Positions 51,554 through 60,713 of a stretch of DNA of 64,000 bases are shown here, one piece after another. Source of the DNA: Actinacidiphila epipremni (GTDB taxonomy: Bacteria > Actinomycetota > Actinomycetes > Streptomycetales > Streptomycetaceae). The number at the start of each line of letters is the position of its first letter. Position 1 is the stretch's first letter. The notes beneath the pieces are model-generated. The model was not told the DNA's origin. It did no database searches and saw only the letters and a program-made list of their open reading frames with translations. Both the position numbers and the translations under genes were made by a program. The DNA is taken from NCBI RefSeq assembly GCF_012034175.1, contig NZ_JAATEJ010000012.1, positions 1-64,000 on the forward strand. Direction: 5' to 3'.

Positions 51554-51928
51554 TTGGCCGAAATTCACGTCGAGGTGGTGGCCGCGGACCGCAGCATCTG
51601 GTCCGGCGAGGCCGCCCTGGTCATCGCCCGGACCCTGTCGGGCGACATCGGCATCATGCCGTCGCACGAGCCGGTGCTCGGGGTGCTGCACTCCGGCCCG
51701 GTGACGATCCGTACCACCGACGGCGGCACCGTGGTCGTCGCGGTGCACGGCGGGTTCCTCTCCTTCGCCGACAACAAGCTCTCGGTGCTCGCCGAGATCG
51801 CCGAACTCGCCGAGGAGATCGACGTCGCACGGGCCGAGCGGGCGCTGGAGCGCTCCAGGTCCGAGTCCGACGCGGGGGCGCAGCGCCGCGCGGAGGTCCG
51901 GCTGGCCGCCGCGGCGGGCGCACACTAG
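51554..51928 (+). CDS. atpC: ATP synthase F1 subunit epsilon
   Basis: The 124-residue protein has the beta-sandwich start LAEIHVEVVAADRSIWSGEA, the GDIGIMPSHEPVLGVL loop and a C-terminal pair of helices (EIDVARAERALERSRSE). The TTG start 51554 has GAGGAG upstream and matches the family length. It is the last gene of the atp operon. Confidence 0.95.
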   Translation: MAEIHVEVVAADRSIWSGEAALVIARTLSGDIGIMPSHEPVLGVLHSGPVTIRTTDGGTVVVAVHGGFLSFADNKLSVLAEIAELAEEIDVARAERALERSRSESDAGAQRRAEVRLAAAAGAH

Positions 51929-52129
51929 ACGACAACCGCACCCGCGTCCGGCCGGGCGCGGTGCGCGGGAGAGCAGGACGAGCAGGACCACGGCGCCGCG
52001 GGTCGCCCCTCAGGGGGCGGCCCGCGGCTCCGGTAGTGATGTATCCGAGTGATGTGCCAGACGTCGGCGTATCGGCGTGATGTGTCCGACGACAGTCAGG
52101 GCGGGAGCCAGGAGAGGAGGCCGGTGGAC

Positions 52130-52576
52130 ATGATCCTCTCCGTCGAGGTGATCGGCGCGGTCGTGGCCGCGGTGTTGCTCGGGCTCTTCGTCTTCGGGCT
52201 GCGGCGCCGGCTCATCCAGCGCTCCGGCGGCACCTTCGACTGCAGCCTGCGGCTCGCCCCGCCGGAGGGCAGCGAGCCGGGGGGCAAGGGCTGGGTGTAC
52301 GGGGTGGCCCGCTACAGCGGCGACCGCGTCGAGTGGTTCCGGGTCTTCTCCTACGCGCCCCGGCCGCGGCAGGTCCTGGAGCGGCACGCGATCGAGGTCG
52401 AGGGACGGCGGGAGCCGCACGGCACCGAGGAGCTGGCACTGCTGTCGGACGCCGTCGTGCTGGCGTGCGAGCACCGCGGGCTGCGGCTGGAGCTGGCGAT
52501 GAGCGACGACGCGCTGACCGGCTTCCTGGCCTGGCTGGAGGCCGCCCCGCCGGGCCAGCGCGTCAACGTCGCCTGA
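52130..52576 (+). CDS. DUF2550 membrane protein
   Basis: This 148-residue protein has one N-terminal helix (VEVIGAVVAAVLLGLFVFGL). A cytoplasmic beta-rich part follows, with RSGGTFDCSLRL, GWVYGVARYSGDRVEWFR and LELAMSDDALTGFLAWLEA. That part defines the actinobacterial DUF2550 family, usually found after atpC. The function is not established. ATG 52130 lies nine bases after GAGGAGG. Confidence 0.9.
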   Translation: MILSVEVIGAVVAAVLLGLFVFGLRRRLIQRSGGTFDCSLRLAPPEGSEPGGKGWVYGVARYSGDRVEWFRVFSYAPRPRQVLERHAIEVEGRREPHGTEELALLSDAVVLACEHRGLRLELAMSDDALTGFLAWLEAAPPGQRVNVA

Positions 52577-52598
52577 GCCGTACGGCCGCCCCGGTCGG

Positions 52599-53171
52599 TC
52601 AGCGGTTCTCGCCCGGCACCCACAGCACGTCGCCCTGCTCCTTGTTGGCGGTGCGGGCCAGGATGAACAGCAGGTCCGAGAGCCGGTTGAGATACGTGGC
52701 GGTGAGCGGGTTCATCGTCTCCCCGTGCTCGGCCAGCGCCGCCCACGTCGAGCGCTCGGCGCGGCGCACCACCGTGCACGCCTGGTGCAGCAGCGCCGCG
52801 CCCGCCGTGCCGCCGGGCAGGATGAAGCTGCGCAGCTTCTCCAGGCCCTCCAGGTAGGTGTCGCAGTCGGCCTCCAGCCGGTCGACATAGGACTGCTCCA
52901 CCCGCAGCGGCGGGTACTGCGGGTCGGGCACCACCGGTGTCGCCAGGTCCGCGCCGACGTCGAACAGGTCGTTCTGCACGCGGACCAGGACGGCCGCGAC
53001 GTCCGGCGCGAGGCCGCCGAGCGCCAGGGCGGTGCCGATGACGGCGTTCGCCTCGTTGGCGTCGGCGTACGCGGCGATCCGGGTGTCGGTCTTGGCGGTA
53101 CGGCTCATGTCGCCGAGCGCGGTCGTGCCGTCGTCGCCGGTGCGGGTGTAGATGCGGGTGAGGTTGACCAT
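52599..53171 (-). CDS. Corrinoid adenosyltransferase, PduO type
   Basis: The enzyme adds the adenosyl group from ATP to cob(I)alamin to make coenzyme B12. The 190-residue protein has the ATP-binding RIYTRTGDDGTTALGDMSR at the N-terminus, RIAAYADANEANAVIG, FILPGGTAGAALLHQACTVV with RRAER, and LNRLSDLLFILAR. ATG 53171 is seven bases after a TACGCT -10 box with no ribosome-binding site, so the mRNA is probably leaderless. The upstream frame to 53258 is an artefact. Confidence 0.94.
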   Translation of the reverse strand: MVNLTRIYTRTGDDGTTALGDMSRTAKTDTRIAAYADANEANAVIGTALALGGLAPDVAAVLVRVQNDLFDVGADLATPVVPDPQYPPLRVEQSYVDRLEADCDTYLEGLEKLRSFILPGGTAGAALLHQACTVVRRAERSTWAALAEHGETMNPLTATYLNRLSDLLFILARTANKEQGDVLWVPGENR

Positions 53172-53178
53172 GCGCTGA

Positions 53179-53184
53179 AGCGTA
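53179..53184 (-). promoter_or_regulatory. -10 box of the leaderless adenosyltransferase gene
   Basis: TACGCT on the minus strand ends seven bases before the start codon at 53171, with no Shine-Dalgarno sequence between. This is the same spacing as at 25381 and 26054. Confidence 0.45.
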
Positions 53185-53322
53185 GAGCGTACGGGGGAGC
53201 GGGCGGGGCAGCGGCGGTGTGTGCGACCAAGGACACACGGTGACGCGGCCGACATCATGCTGCGCCCGGGCCGCGGGCGGCGCTAGGGTCCCAGCGAATA
53301 CCCCGAGGGAGAGGTGTGTGCC

Positions 53323-54171
53323 GTGGCGAAGAAGCTCGCCGTCGTCGGAGCCGGACTGATGGGCGCGGGCATCGCGCAGGTGGCCGCGCAGGCGGGATAC
53401 GAGGTGACGCTGCGGGACATCACCGAGCAGGCCCTCACCCGCGGCACCGACGGCATCAAGTCCTCCTACGACCGCTTCGTCGCCAAGGGCAAGCTGGAGG
53501 CCGCCGACGCCGAGGCCGCGCTCGCCCGTATCCACCCCACCACGGACCTCGGCGCGGTCGCGGACGCCGACCTCGTGGTCGAGGCGGTCTTCGAGCAGAT
53601 CGAGGTCAAGCAGGAGATCTTCCGCGAGCTGGACCGGCTCGCCGCGCCGGAAGCGGTGCTGGCGTCCAACACCTCGGCCATCCCGATCACCAAGATCGCC
53701 GCGGCGACCGGGCGGCCCGAGCGGGTCGTCGGCACGCACTTCTTCTCGCCGGTGCCGATGATGCAGCTGTGCGAGCTGGTCCGCGGCCACAAGACCAGCG
53801 ACGAGACACTGGCCCGCGCCCGCGAGTTCGCCGAGAGTGTCGGCAAGACCTGTGTCGTCGTCAACCGCGATGTCGCCGGCTTCGTCACCACCCGGCTGAT
53901 CTCCGCGCTCGTCGTCGAGGCCGTCAAGCTGTACGAGTCCGGGGTCGCGACCGCCGAGGACATCGACACCGCGTGCCGGCTCGGTTTCGGCCACGCGATG
54001 GGCCCGCTGGCCACCACCGACCTGACGGGCGTGGACATCCTGCTGCACGCCACCGGCAACATCTACGCCGAGTCGCAGGACGAGAAGTTCGCCCCGCCGG
54101 AACTGATGCGACGCATGGTCGACGCGGGCGACCTGGGGCGCAAGAGCGGCCAGGGGTTCTACCCGTACTAA
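53323..54171 (+). CDS. 3-hydroxybutyryl-CoA dehydrogenase
   Basis: This 282-residue NAD-dependent enzyme of the HbdA/PaaH family oxidises 3-hydroxyacyl-CoA. It has the Rossmann motif VVGAGLMGAGIAQVAAQAGY, NTSAIPITKIA, GTHFFSPVPMMQLCELV with the catalytic His, and FGHAMGPLATTDLTGVD. GTG 53323 is favoured by GAGGGAGAGG eight bases upstream, and GTG 53314 is possible. TAGGGT at 53284 may be the -10 box. Confidence 0.93.
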   Translation: MAKKLAVVGAGLMGAGIAQVAAQAGYEVTLRDITEQALTRGTDGIKSSYDRFVAKGKLEAADAEAALARIHPTTDLGAVADADLVVEAVFEQIEVKQEIFRELDRLAAPEAVLASNTSAIPITKIAAATGRPERVVGTHFFSPVPMMQLCELVRGHKTSDETLARAREFAESVGKTCVVVNRDVAGFVTTRLISALVVEAVKLYESGVATAEDIDTACRLGFGHAMGPLATTDLTGVDILLHATGNIYAESQDEKFAPPELMRRMVDAGDLGRKSGQGFYPY

Positions 54172-54308
54172 CCGACGTCACTCACAGGAGTGAATTCGGT
54201 ATCGGTTCGCTCACAGACGGCAACTTCTCTTTGCGATGGGCCGTCAGTTGTGTGAAGACATACGGACCACAGATATCCGCCGGTGCCGAACTCTTCGGGA
54301 GACTGATC

Positions 54309-54608
54309 ATGCATATCAGGGGCGATCACGCCAAGCTGGTCGTCGGGGGCCGCCTCGACGTCCGCAGCGCGGCGGACGCCCGTACGGCCCTGCACACCGC
54401 GGTCGACGCCGGCCGCGGTGACCTGGTCCTGGACCTCACCGAACTCGACTCGTGGGACGCGACCGGACTCGGCGTCATCATGGGCGCCCACCGCCGGGCC
54501 GGCCGCGCCAACCGCCGGCTCGTGCTGCGCAACGTGCCGCCCCAGATGCAGCGGCTGCTGGTCGCCACCCGGCTGCACCGCATCCTCGCGATCGAGGCCG
54601 AAAGGTGA
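54309..54608 (+). CDS. STAS-domain anti-sigma factor antagonist
   Basis: This 99-residue protein has the single-domain fold of SpoIIAA/BldG-like antagonists. The phospho-acceptor Ser region is LDSWDATGLGVIMGAHRRAG, and the chain ends LLVATRLHRILAIE. Such proteins free sigma factors by binding anti-sigma kinases. No partner kinase is next to it. ATG 54309 follows GGGAG. A membrane-anchored P-loop protein follows downstream on the same strand. Confidence 0.9.
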   Translation: MHIRGDHAKLVVGGRLDVRSAADARTALHTAVDAGRGDLVLDLTELDSWDATGLGVIMGAHRRAGRANRRLVLRNVPPQMQRLLVATRLHRILAIEAER

Positions 54609-54795
54609 CGTAAGGGCACCCTCGGCCCCCCTGCGCTTCATAGAAACCGCCCGAGCCTCTAGAGTCGTCACGCGGATTGCCCGCAGGCGTGCTCTCCCGT
54701 ACGCCGGACCAGGGGAATCGCCCACGCCTGCCCGCGCGCACGGCGGCCCGCGGCGCCCCTGACGTGACGCACGTGACGCACCACACGAGGGCGTA

Positions 54796-57498
54796 ATGGA
54801 CATGGACGAGCACAACGGCGAGCCCGGCGAGCACTCGGGGCAGGACGAGCCCTTCGACGCGTTCGGCGTCAGGAAGGGCGCGGGGGGCGGCGGCGCCGAC
54901 CGGGGGGCCGGCGAGCGCGGGGCACTCGTGCCGTACCAGCAGCCGCAGGCCCCCGAGCCCTACGACGCCCTCGCCGCCGCGGACGCGCCCGACCCCAGCG
55001 CCTTCGACGGCCTGCGCCCGGTCGAGCCCTCGCTCTTCGACGCCGCCGCCCCGCTGCCCAAGGCGGTACGGGCCGCGCGCGAGCCGCTGGAGCTGCTGGC
55101 CGGGCCGCGCACGGCCGGTGCCGGCACCGGCGGGGTCCGGCGGGTCGCCACCGCGGAGTACGTACTGACCCTCAACGCGGTCGACGGCACCGAGGTCGCC
55201 GTGTGCCCGCCCGAGGAGCGGCATACGCCGGTCCGCCGTACCAAGGACGAGCGCGCCGCCCACCAGGCCGCCGGCCGGCCCGCCCCGCCGCCCGGCCCGC
55301 CCGCGCCCGAACTGCCGCTGCTGGAGCGGGAGGAGGAGCGCGAGCGGATCGTGCGGCTGCTGTCCCGGGGCGGCTCGGTGCGCGTCACCGGCTCCTCCGG
55401 CGCCGGCCGCACCGCGCTGCTGGAGTCCGCCGCGAAGGCTGGCGGCGAGCTCGCGCCCGACGGCGTGCTGTGGCTGTCCGGCTACCGCCGCACCGTCGGC
55501 GACGTCCTCCAGGAGCTGTACGCGACCGTCTACGCCGGCGCGGAGTACCGCCCCGGGCGGGCCGAACTGCCCGCGCTGCTGCGGGAGATCGGCGCGGTCG
55601 TGATCGTCGACGACATCGAGTTCGGCGGCACCGCGCTGGCCGAGCTGCTCGCCGCGGCGCCCGAGTGCGCGTTCCTGCTGTCCGCGACGCCCGAGGTGCC
55701 CGCGCCCGCCGCGGAGTCCGGCGTCGAGGAGGTCTACCTCGCGGGGCTGTCCCGCACCGGCTGCGTCGACCTGCTCACCTTCGCCGCGGGGCGGCCGTTG
55801 GACGAGGACGAGACCGCGTGGGCGGCCGACCTGTGGTTCGAGTCCGAGGGGCTGCCGCTGCGGTTCGTCCAGGCCGGCGCGCTGCTGCGGCAGCGGGACG
55901 CGCTGCGCTACCCGCCGGAGCCCGACTGGGACGACTCGGTGTGGGAGAACGGCACGCCGGCCGAGCCCGCGGGGCCGCCCATACCCGACCTCACCGGCTT
56001 CGACGCGGTCCCCGGTGTCCCCGGCGCCGGGGGCGGCGCCGCCGCCGATCCGGACGCGCCGCTGCCGATACCGCCGGTCGCGCCGCCGACCCCGCGGATA
56101 CCCGTCACCGAGGTGCCGCTGCCCTCCCTCGCGGAGAGCGCCGCGCCCGCCGACCTGCTCGCCTCACGGCTCAGCGAGGCCGCCCGGGAGGCGCTGGCCT
56201 TCGCCGTGGCGCTGGACGGCGAGATACCCCACCCCTCGCACCTGCCGGCGCTCGTCGGCGACACCCACGGGGACGCGGCGCTCGGCGAGCTGACGTCCGT
56301 CGGCCTCGCGGTGCCCGTCGCCACGCACTACCGGCTCGCCGCCGGGGTCGCCCAGCAGCTCGCCGCGGCGCTCACCGCCGAGGGCGAACTCAGCGAGGTG
56401 CAGGCGCACACCGCCGCGCTGCACTACGCCTGGTGGACCGGCCACCCCTCCGTCAGCCCGGAGCGCGCCGCCGCGGAGTCCGAGGCGATCATCGCGGCGA
56501 TGGCCGCCTGCCGGGACAACGGCAACGCCACGGCCGCGGTGCTGCTGGCCCGCACCGTCGCGCCCGTCTTCGCGGCGGCGCTGCACTGGGGGGCGTGGGA
56601 GCGGACGCTGCGGATCGGCCAGGAGGCCGCGCGGCTGTCCGGGGAGGTCGCCGAAGAGGCGTACTTCCACCATGAGCTGGGCGTCCTGGCACTGTGCAAC
56701 GGCACGACGGACCGGGCCCGGGCGGAACTGGAGGCGTCCATCGCGCTGCGGGGCGCGCTCGCCGACCGCAAGGGCACGGTGGTCGGCCGCCGCACCCTCG
56801 CCCTCGTCGAGGACGCGTCCCCGACGCCCCCGCCCGCCCTGGACCCGGCGTCCCCCTTCGACGAGCCCCCCGCCCTCCCGCCCGCCGCGACGGCCCCCCT
56901 CCCCGTCACCCTCCCGCCCGGCCCCAAGCGCCTCGCCCTGGTCGGCACCCGCCGCAACCTCGTGGCCGCGAGCACGGGGGTCCTCCTGGCGGCGGTCCTG
57001 GGCACGATCGTGACGCTGGGCGCGACGTCCGGAGCGGACGGCTCCGACCAGCGCAACCAGGTCAAACCCCTGGACACCGCCTCCGACACGGGCGACCCCT
57101 CCACGGCCCTCCCCGACCCCCTGACGACTGCGCCGTCCGCGCCCCCATCCTCCTCGCCGGCCAGCACGTCACCTACTCCCTCGACCTCGCCCACAGCGAG
57201 CGTCCCCCAGCCCGGTACGTCCCAGCCCCCGCCCCACCCCGGCACCGGCTCCACGACCCCGCCCCCGTCCTCCCCTTCCCAGGGCCACCCGAAGCCCCCC
57301 AAGACGACGCCGCCGACCCAGCCGACGACGCCGCCGACCACCCCGCCCACCACGCCGCCGGACACGGGATCACCGAGCCCGACGGATACAGCTGACAGCC
57401 CGACCGCGACACGCTCCGTTCCGGTGGAGCCGCCCGCCCCCACGTCCGAGAGCGCCGCAACGCAGTCCGTCACGCCGACGGACGACGCCACCGACTAG
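54796..57498 (+). CDS. Membrane-anchored P-loop protein with Pro/Ser/Thr-rich outer tail
   Basis: This is a 900-residue protein. A disordered N-terminus leads to a P-loop domain (about 190-360) with GSSGAGRTALLE (Walker A has Arg205 in place of Lys) and a Walker-B-like AVVIVDDIEF. A helical region follows (about 450-690). One membrane helix lies at about 722-742 (NLVAASTGVLLAAVLGTIVT), and the last 150 residues are Pro/Thr/Ser-rich. NTPase inside and flexible tail outside suggests a signalling or scaffold protein. No named family is recognised. It lies 187 bases after the STAS gene. ATG 54796 or 54802 starts it. Confidence 0.8.
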   Translation: MDMDEHNGEPGEHSGQDEPFDAFGVRKGAGGGGADRGAGERGALVPYQQPQAPEPYDALAAADAPDPSAFDGLRPVEPSLFDAAAPLPKAVRAAREPLELLAGPRTAGAGTGGVRRVATAEYVLTLNAVDGTEVAVCPPEERHTPVRRTKDERAAHQAAGRPAPPPGPPAPELPLLEREEERERIVRLLSRGGSVRVTGSSGAGRTALLESAAKAGGELAPDGVLWLSGYRRTVGDVLQELYATVYAGAEYRPGRAELPALLREIGAVVIVDDIEFGGTALAELLAAAPECAFLLSATPEVPAPAAESGVEEVYLAGLSRTGCVDLLTFAAGRPLDEDETAWAADLWFESEGLPLRFVQAGALLRQRDALRYPPEPDWDDSVWENGTPAEPAGPPIPDLTGFDAVPGVPGAGGGAAADPDAPLPIPPVAPPTPRIPVTEVPLPSLAESAAPADLLASRLSEAAREALAFAVALDGEIPHPSHLPALVGDTHGDAALGELTSVGLAVPVATHYRLAAGVAQQLAAALTAEGELSEVQAHTAALHYAWWTGHPSVSPERAAAESEAIIAAMAACRDNGNATAAVLLARTVAPVFAAALHWGAWERTLRIGQEAARLSGEVAEEAYFHHELGVLALCNGTTDRARAELEASIALRGALADRKGTVVGRRTLALVEDASPTPPPALDPASPFDEPPALPPAATAPLPVTLPPGPKRLALVGTRRNLVAASTGVLLAAVLGTIVTLGATSGADGSDQRNQVKPLDTASDTGDPSTALPDPLTTAPSAPPSSSPASTSPTPSTSPTASVPQPGTSQPPPHPGTGSTTPPPSSPSQGHPKPPKTTPPTQPTTPPTTPPTTPPDTGSPSPTDTADSPTATRSVPVEPPAPTSESAATQSVTPTDDATD

Positions 57499-57524
57499 GG
57501 CCTTACGGCTGCGCCGCGGGGCGC

Positions 57525-57661
57525 CCCCCAGGGGCGCGGGGAACTGCGCGCTCAGCCGGCCACCGGCCGGTGGTCCGGATCGGACCGAACAGCCCCTTTG
57601 GGTCGGTGACGACCTGCAGGCCGCATATGGCTGGTCGCGCAGTTCCCCGCGCCCCTGGGGG
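57525..57661. repeat. 26-bp perfect inverted repeat, Streptomyces intergenic type
   Basis: Arms at 57525-57550 and 57636-57661 are exact reverse complements, built around GGGGCGCGGGGAACTGCGC. The motif is widespread between Streptomyces genes. A partial further copy (CCCCGCGCCCCTGAAAAAG) lies at 57732-57750. The stretch 57499-57798 holds no gene. Confidence 0.75.
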
Positions 57662-57743
57662 ATACCCGGCGGCGCAGCCGCAAGCCCCCGGCCGGGACGC
57701 CCACGCGGCGGCAGCCGCAGATCAAACACAGCCCCGCGCCCCT

Positions 57744-57780
57744 GAAAAAGCACCCCGCGGCGCAAGCCGCAGCCGCGGGG
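57744..57780 (-). terminator. Intrinsic terminator of nucS
   Basis: On the minus strand, 18 bases after the nucS stop, CCCCGCGGC pairs with GCCGCGGGG and is followed shortly by TTTTT. Confidence 0.65.
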
Positions 57781-57798
57781 TCGGGCGCAGTCCGAAGC

Positions 57799-58461
57799 TC
57801 AGAAGAGGCGGAGCTTGTCGTCCTCCAGGCCGCGCATCGCGTCGTAGTCGAGGACGACGCAGTCGATGCCGCGGTCGGTGGCGAGGACCCTCGCCTGTGG
57901 CTTGATCTCCTGCGCCGCGAACACGCCCCGCACCGGCGCAAGGTGCGGGTCACGGTTCAGCAGCTCAAGGTAGCGCGTGAGTTGCTCGACGCCGTCGATC
58001 TCGCCGCGGCGCTTGAGCTCGACCGCGACCGTACCGCCGGAGGCGTCTCGGCAGAGGATGTCGACGGGGCCGATCGCCGTGGGGTATTCGCGGCGGATGA
58101 GGGTGTAGCCCTCGCCGAGGATCTCGATGCGGTCGGCCAGCAGCTCCTGGAGGTGCGCCTCGACGCCGTCCTTGATCAGGCCGGGATCCACCCCGAGCTC
58201 GTGGGACGTGTCGTGCAGCACCTCCTCTATCGTGATGACGAGCTGCTCACCGGCCTTGTTGACGACCGTCCAGATGCCGTCCTCGCCCTCCTTGAGGGTG
58301 CACGGCGGGGACATCCAGTTGAGCGGCTTGTACGCCCGGTCGTCCGCGTGGACGGACAGGCTGCCGTCGGCCTTGATGAGCAACAGCCGGGTGGCGGACG
58401 GGAGATGGGCGGACAGCCGGCCCGCGTAGTCGACGGAGCAGCGGGCGATCACGAGGCGCAT
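57799..58461 (-). CDS. nucS: Mismatch-specific endonuclease NucS/EndoMS
   Basis: NucS cuts both strands at base mismatches and replaces MutS-MutL repair in actinobacteria. The 220-residue protein has an N-terminal DNA-binding domain ([26 protein letters not shown]). The C-terminal nuclease domain has GPVDILCRD and VAVELKRRG (Asp and ExK) and QLTRYLELL. It ends in DDKLRLF, a probable sliding-clamp binding tail. ATG 58461 has a TAGCGT box eight bases upstream and no ribosome-binding site. Confidence 0.94.
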   Translation of the reverse strand: MRLVIARCSVDYAGRLSAHLPSATRLLLIKADGSLSVHADDRAYKPLNWMSPPCTLKEGEDGIWTVVNKAGEQLVITIEEVLHDTSHELGVDPGLIKDGVEAHLQELLADRIEILGEGYTLIRREYPTAIGPVDILCRDASGGTVAVELKRRGEIDGVEQLTRYLELLNRDPHLAPVRGVFAAQEIKPQARVLATDRGIDCVVLDYDAMRGLEDDKLRLF

Positions 58462-58656
58462 GGTCGCTCACGCTACCGGACGCCGCCCGGGGCCGAAAAA
58501 TGGCCGGTTGTGGGTACCGTCTCCTGGTGCGGGTGGCGTTGCGCGCCTACGGTGGGGAACCGGAGGCCGACGTGCGGTGACCCCGCCTGCCGTGCTCCTC
58601 CGTGATCCCGTCCGTACGGCCCCGTGCCCACCACGGGGTCACCGAGAGGAGTAGCC

Positions 58657-59049
58657 ATGTCGCTCGACGTCTCCGCGGCCCTGCTCGAACAGGCCGAGCG
58701 AGGCGAGGTCGACGAGCAGGAGTTCGTCGACTGCGTCCGGACGTCCCTCCCTTACGCGTGGGAGCTGATCAGCTCACTGGTGGCGCAACTCAAGGTCGAC
58801 GGAGGGGACTTCGCGGACAACCTGGTGCCGCCGCCGAGTGAGCGCGAGCGCGGCCAGTTGCTGCGCGCGCTGGCGAGCGATGCGATCCGCGGCGCCCTGC
58901 AGCGGCACTTCGGGGTGCGGCTGGCCTTCCAGAACTGCCACCGCGTCGCGGTCTTCCCGCTCGACGCGGCCGACAGCGCGAGCCTGGCCGACTTCACGTC
59001 GGTGCGCTCGCAGATCCTCAACCAGTCGCCGGAGCTGCGCGACTGCTGA
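58657..59049 (+). CDS. SCO5389-family protein
   Basis: The 130-residue soluble protein MSLDVSAALLEQAERGEVDE has a conserved middle LPYAWELISSLVAQL and an end FTSVRSQILNQSPELRDC. It is present at this place beside nucS in Streptomyces. No function is known. GAGGAG lies six bases before ATG 58657. Confidence 0.85.
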   Translation: MSLDVSAALLEQAERGEVDEQEFVDCVRTSLPYAWELISSLVAQLKVDGGDFADNLVPPPSERERGQLLRALASDAIRGALQRHFGVRLAFQNCHRVAVFPLDAADSASLADFTSVRSQILNQSPELRDC

Positions 59050-59100
59050 CCGGCGGCGAGGCAAGCGGGCGTGCTCCCGCGGCGGGCCGTGCCCGTACGA

Positions 59101-60135
59101 TCAGGCCAGTTCCGGGAGCACGTCACCGCCGAGCCGTGCGACGTTCTCCAGCGTCGTGTCGAGGTCGCCGGAGCCTTCCACCAGGAGGGCGAAGCGGGTG
59201 ATGCCGGTGCGCTCCGCGGTCGCGGCGAGCCGGTCGGCGCACAGCCGCGGCGGGCCGACCGGGTGCAGCGAGCACAGCAGTTCGGTGTACGCGTGCGGGT
59301 CGCGCATCGCGCGCGGGGCGCCGTCCACGGTGCGGTGGGCGGCCAGGCCCTGCTGGAGCCAGCCCGGCATGGCCTTGCGCAGCGTCTCCGCGGCGGCGGC
59401 GCGGGTGTCGCCGACCTGCGCGACACCGGCCGACACATGCCCGGCCGCGGCGACCGCCTCCGGCGGGTGGCCGGCCTCCAGCGCGGCCCGCCGCCACAGC
59501 GCGACCATGCCGGCCTTCTCCTCGTCCCCGCAGTGCATGCCGAGCAGCATGGGCAGGCAGCGCTCGGCCGCCAGCCGCACGGTGCCCGGCGACGTACACG
59601 CCACCACGACCTGCGGGCCGCCCCGTACGGCGTCCGGCGCCATCTCGTCGGCCCGCGGCACCACCGGCACCCGCGGGAAGGCGTAGCGCGGGCCCGGCCC
59701 GTCCACCGCGGGCTCGCGCAGCCAGCGCAGCAGCAGGTCCAGCGACTCGGGGAAGCCCTGCTCGTAGGCGGCCCGTCCGCCGCCGAAGACCGCGAGGTCG
59801 ATCCACGGGCCGCCGCGGCCCACCCCGAGGGTGAACCGGCCGCCGGAGACCAGGTGCAGCAGCGCGGCCTGCTCGCCGAGCGCGACCGGATGCGCGGTCG
59901 GCAGCACGCTCACCGCGGTGCCGACGCCTATCCGCCGGGTCCTGCCCAGCACCAGCCCGGCGAGCACCACGGCCGACGGGCACACCCCGTACGGCACGAA
60001 GTGGTGCTCGGCCAGCCACACCGCGTCCAGCCCGGCGGCCTCCGCCGCCTCGGCCGTCGAGACCGCCCGGTGCAGGGGTTCGGCCTGGCCCTGACCGGGG
60101 AACTGAGCCGCGAGTACGAATGTGCCCACGCGCAT
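59101..60135 (-). CDS. LLM-class flavin-dependent oxidoreductase
   Basis: This 344-residue protein is of the bacterial luciferase-like family. It has RVGTFVLAAQFPG, AGLDAVWLAEHHFVPYG, TRRIGVGTAVSVLPTAHPVA and VSGGRFTLGVGRGGP. The TIM-barrel fold binds FMN or F420. The substrate cannot be told from sequence. ATG 60135 follows GGAAGGAGG. Confidence 0.9.
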   Translation of the reverse strand: MRVGTFVLAAQFPGQGQAEPLHRAVSTAEAAEAAGLDAVWLAEHHFVPYGVCPSAVVLAGLVLGRTRRIGVGTAVSVLPTAHPVALGEQAALLHLVSGGRFTLGVGRGGPWIDLAVFGGGRAAYEQGFPESLDLLLRWLREPAVDGPGPRYAFPRVPVVPRADEMAPDAVRGGPQVVVACTSPGTVRLAAERCLPMLLGMHCGDEEKAGMVALWRRAALEAGHPPEAVAAAGHVSAGVAQVGDTRAAAAETLRKAMPGWLQQGLAAHRTVDGAPRAMRDPHAYTELLCSLHPVGPPRLCADRLAATAERTGITRFALLVEGSGDLDTTLENVARLGGDVLPELA

Positions 60136-60373
60136 CGGCCCCTCCTTCCGTGTCCCTCCGTGCCCCTGCGTGACCCGCCGCGACCCGTCGTCCAGGTTCT
60201 TCCCCGACTCAGGTTCTTCCCCGACTAACGTCTGGCACGTGCCAAAGGCACGGCTTTCCACCGCGATTTCATGATTTTCTGCCGAGGTGTCGCGGATGCG
60301 TCCGTTCGGGCACCCGGGCCCCCGGCGCGTACCCTGGTCGGGACCGCGTAGCCAGCAGAGGGCGAGGTGTCCC

Positions 60374-60691
60374 GTGTCGCCGCGACGTAACCACCCGCAC
60401 GGCGCCAGACGCCCCGCGCAGGACCGCGAGGAGTCCGGGGTCGGCGGCTCGGCCACCCAGGAGTGGCAGGGCGAGGAATGGGTCGTCCGGCCGATCGCCG
60501 GCTCGGCGTCCGCCAAGCACTACCGCTGCCCGGGCTGCGACCAGCAGATCCCGCCCGGCGTTGGCCATGTGGTGGCCTGGCGCGAGTACGACGGCCTCGA
60601 CGACCGGCGGCACTGGCACCGCGCGTGCTGGAACGCCAGGGACCGCCGCACCAGCAAGGTGCAGCGGTCCCGTAACGCGCCCCGTTATTGA
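60374..60691 (+). CDS. Conserved small zinc-motif protein
   Basis: This 105-residue basic protein starts at GTG 60374 with GAGG upstream. The core is WQGEEWVVRPI, YRCPGCDQQIPPGVGHVVAW and RRHWHRACWNARDRR, ending in RSRNAPRY. Cysteines and histidines (CPGC, HxHxxC) could bind zinc. Homologues in Streptomyces are often labelled ATP/GTP-binding, but I see no P-loop. The role is unknown. Confidence 0.8.
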   Translation: MSPRRNHPHGARRPAQDREESGVGGSATQEWQGEEWVVRPIAGSASAKHYRCPGCDQQIPPGVGHVVAWREYDGLDDRRHWHRACWNARDRRTSKVQRSRNAPRY

Positions 60692-60713
60692 GCCGGGCCG
60701 GCGGCGGCGCGCC

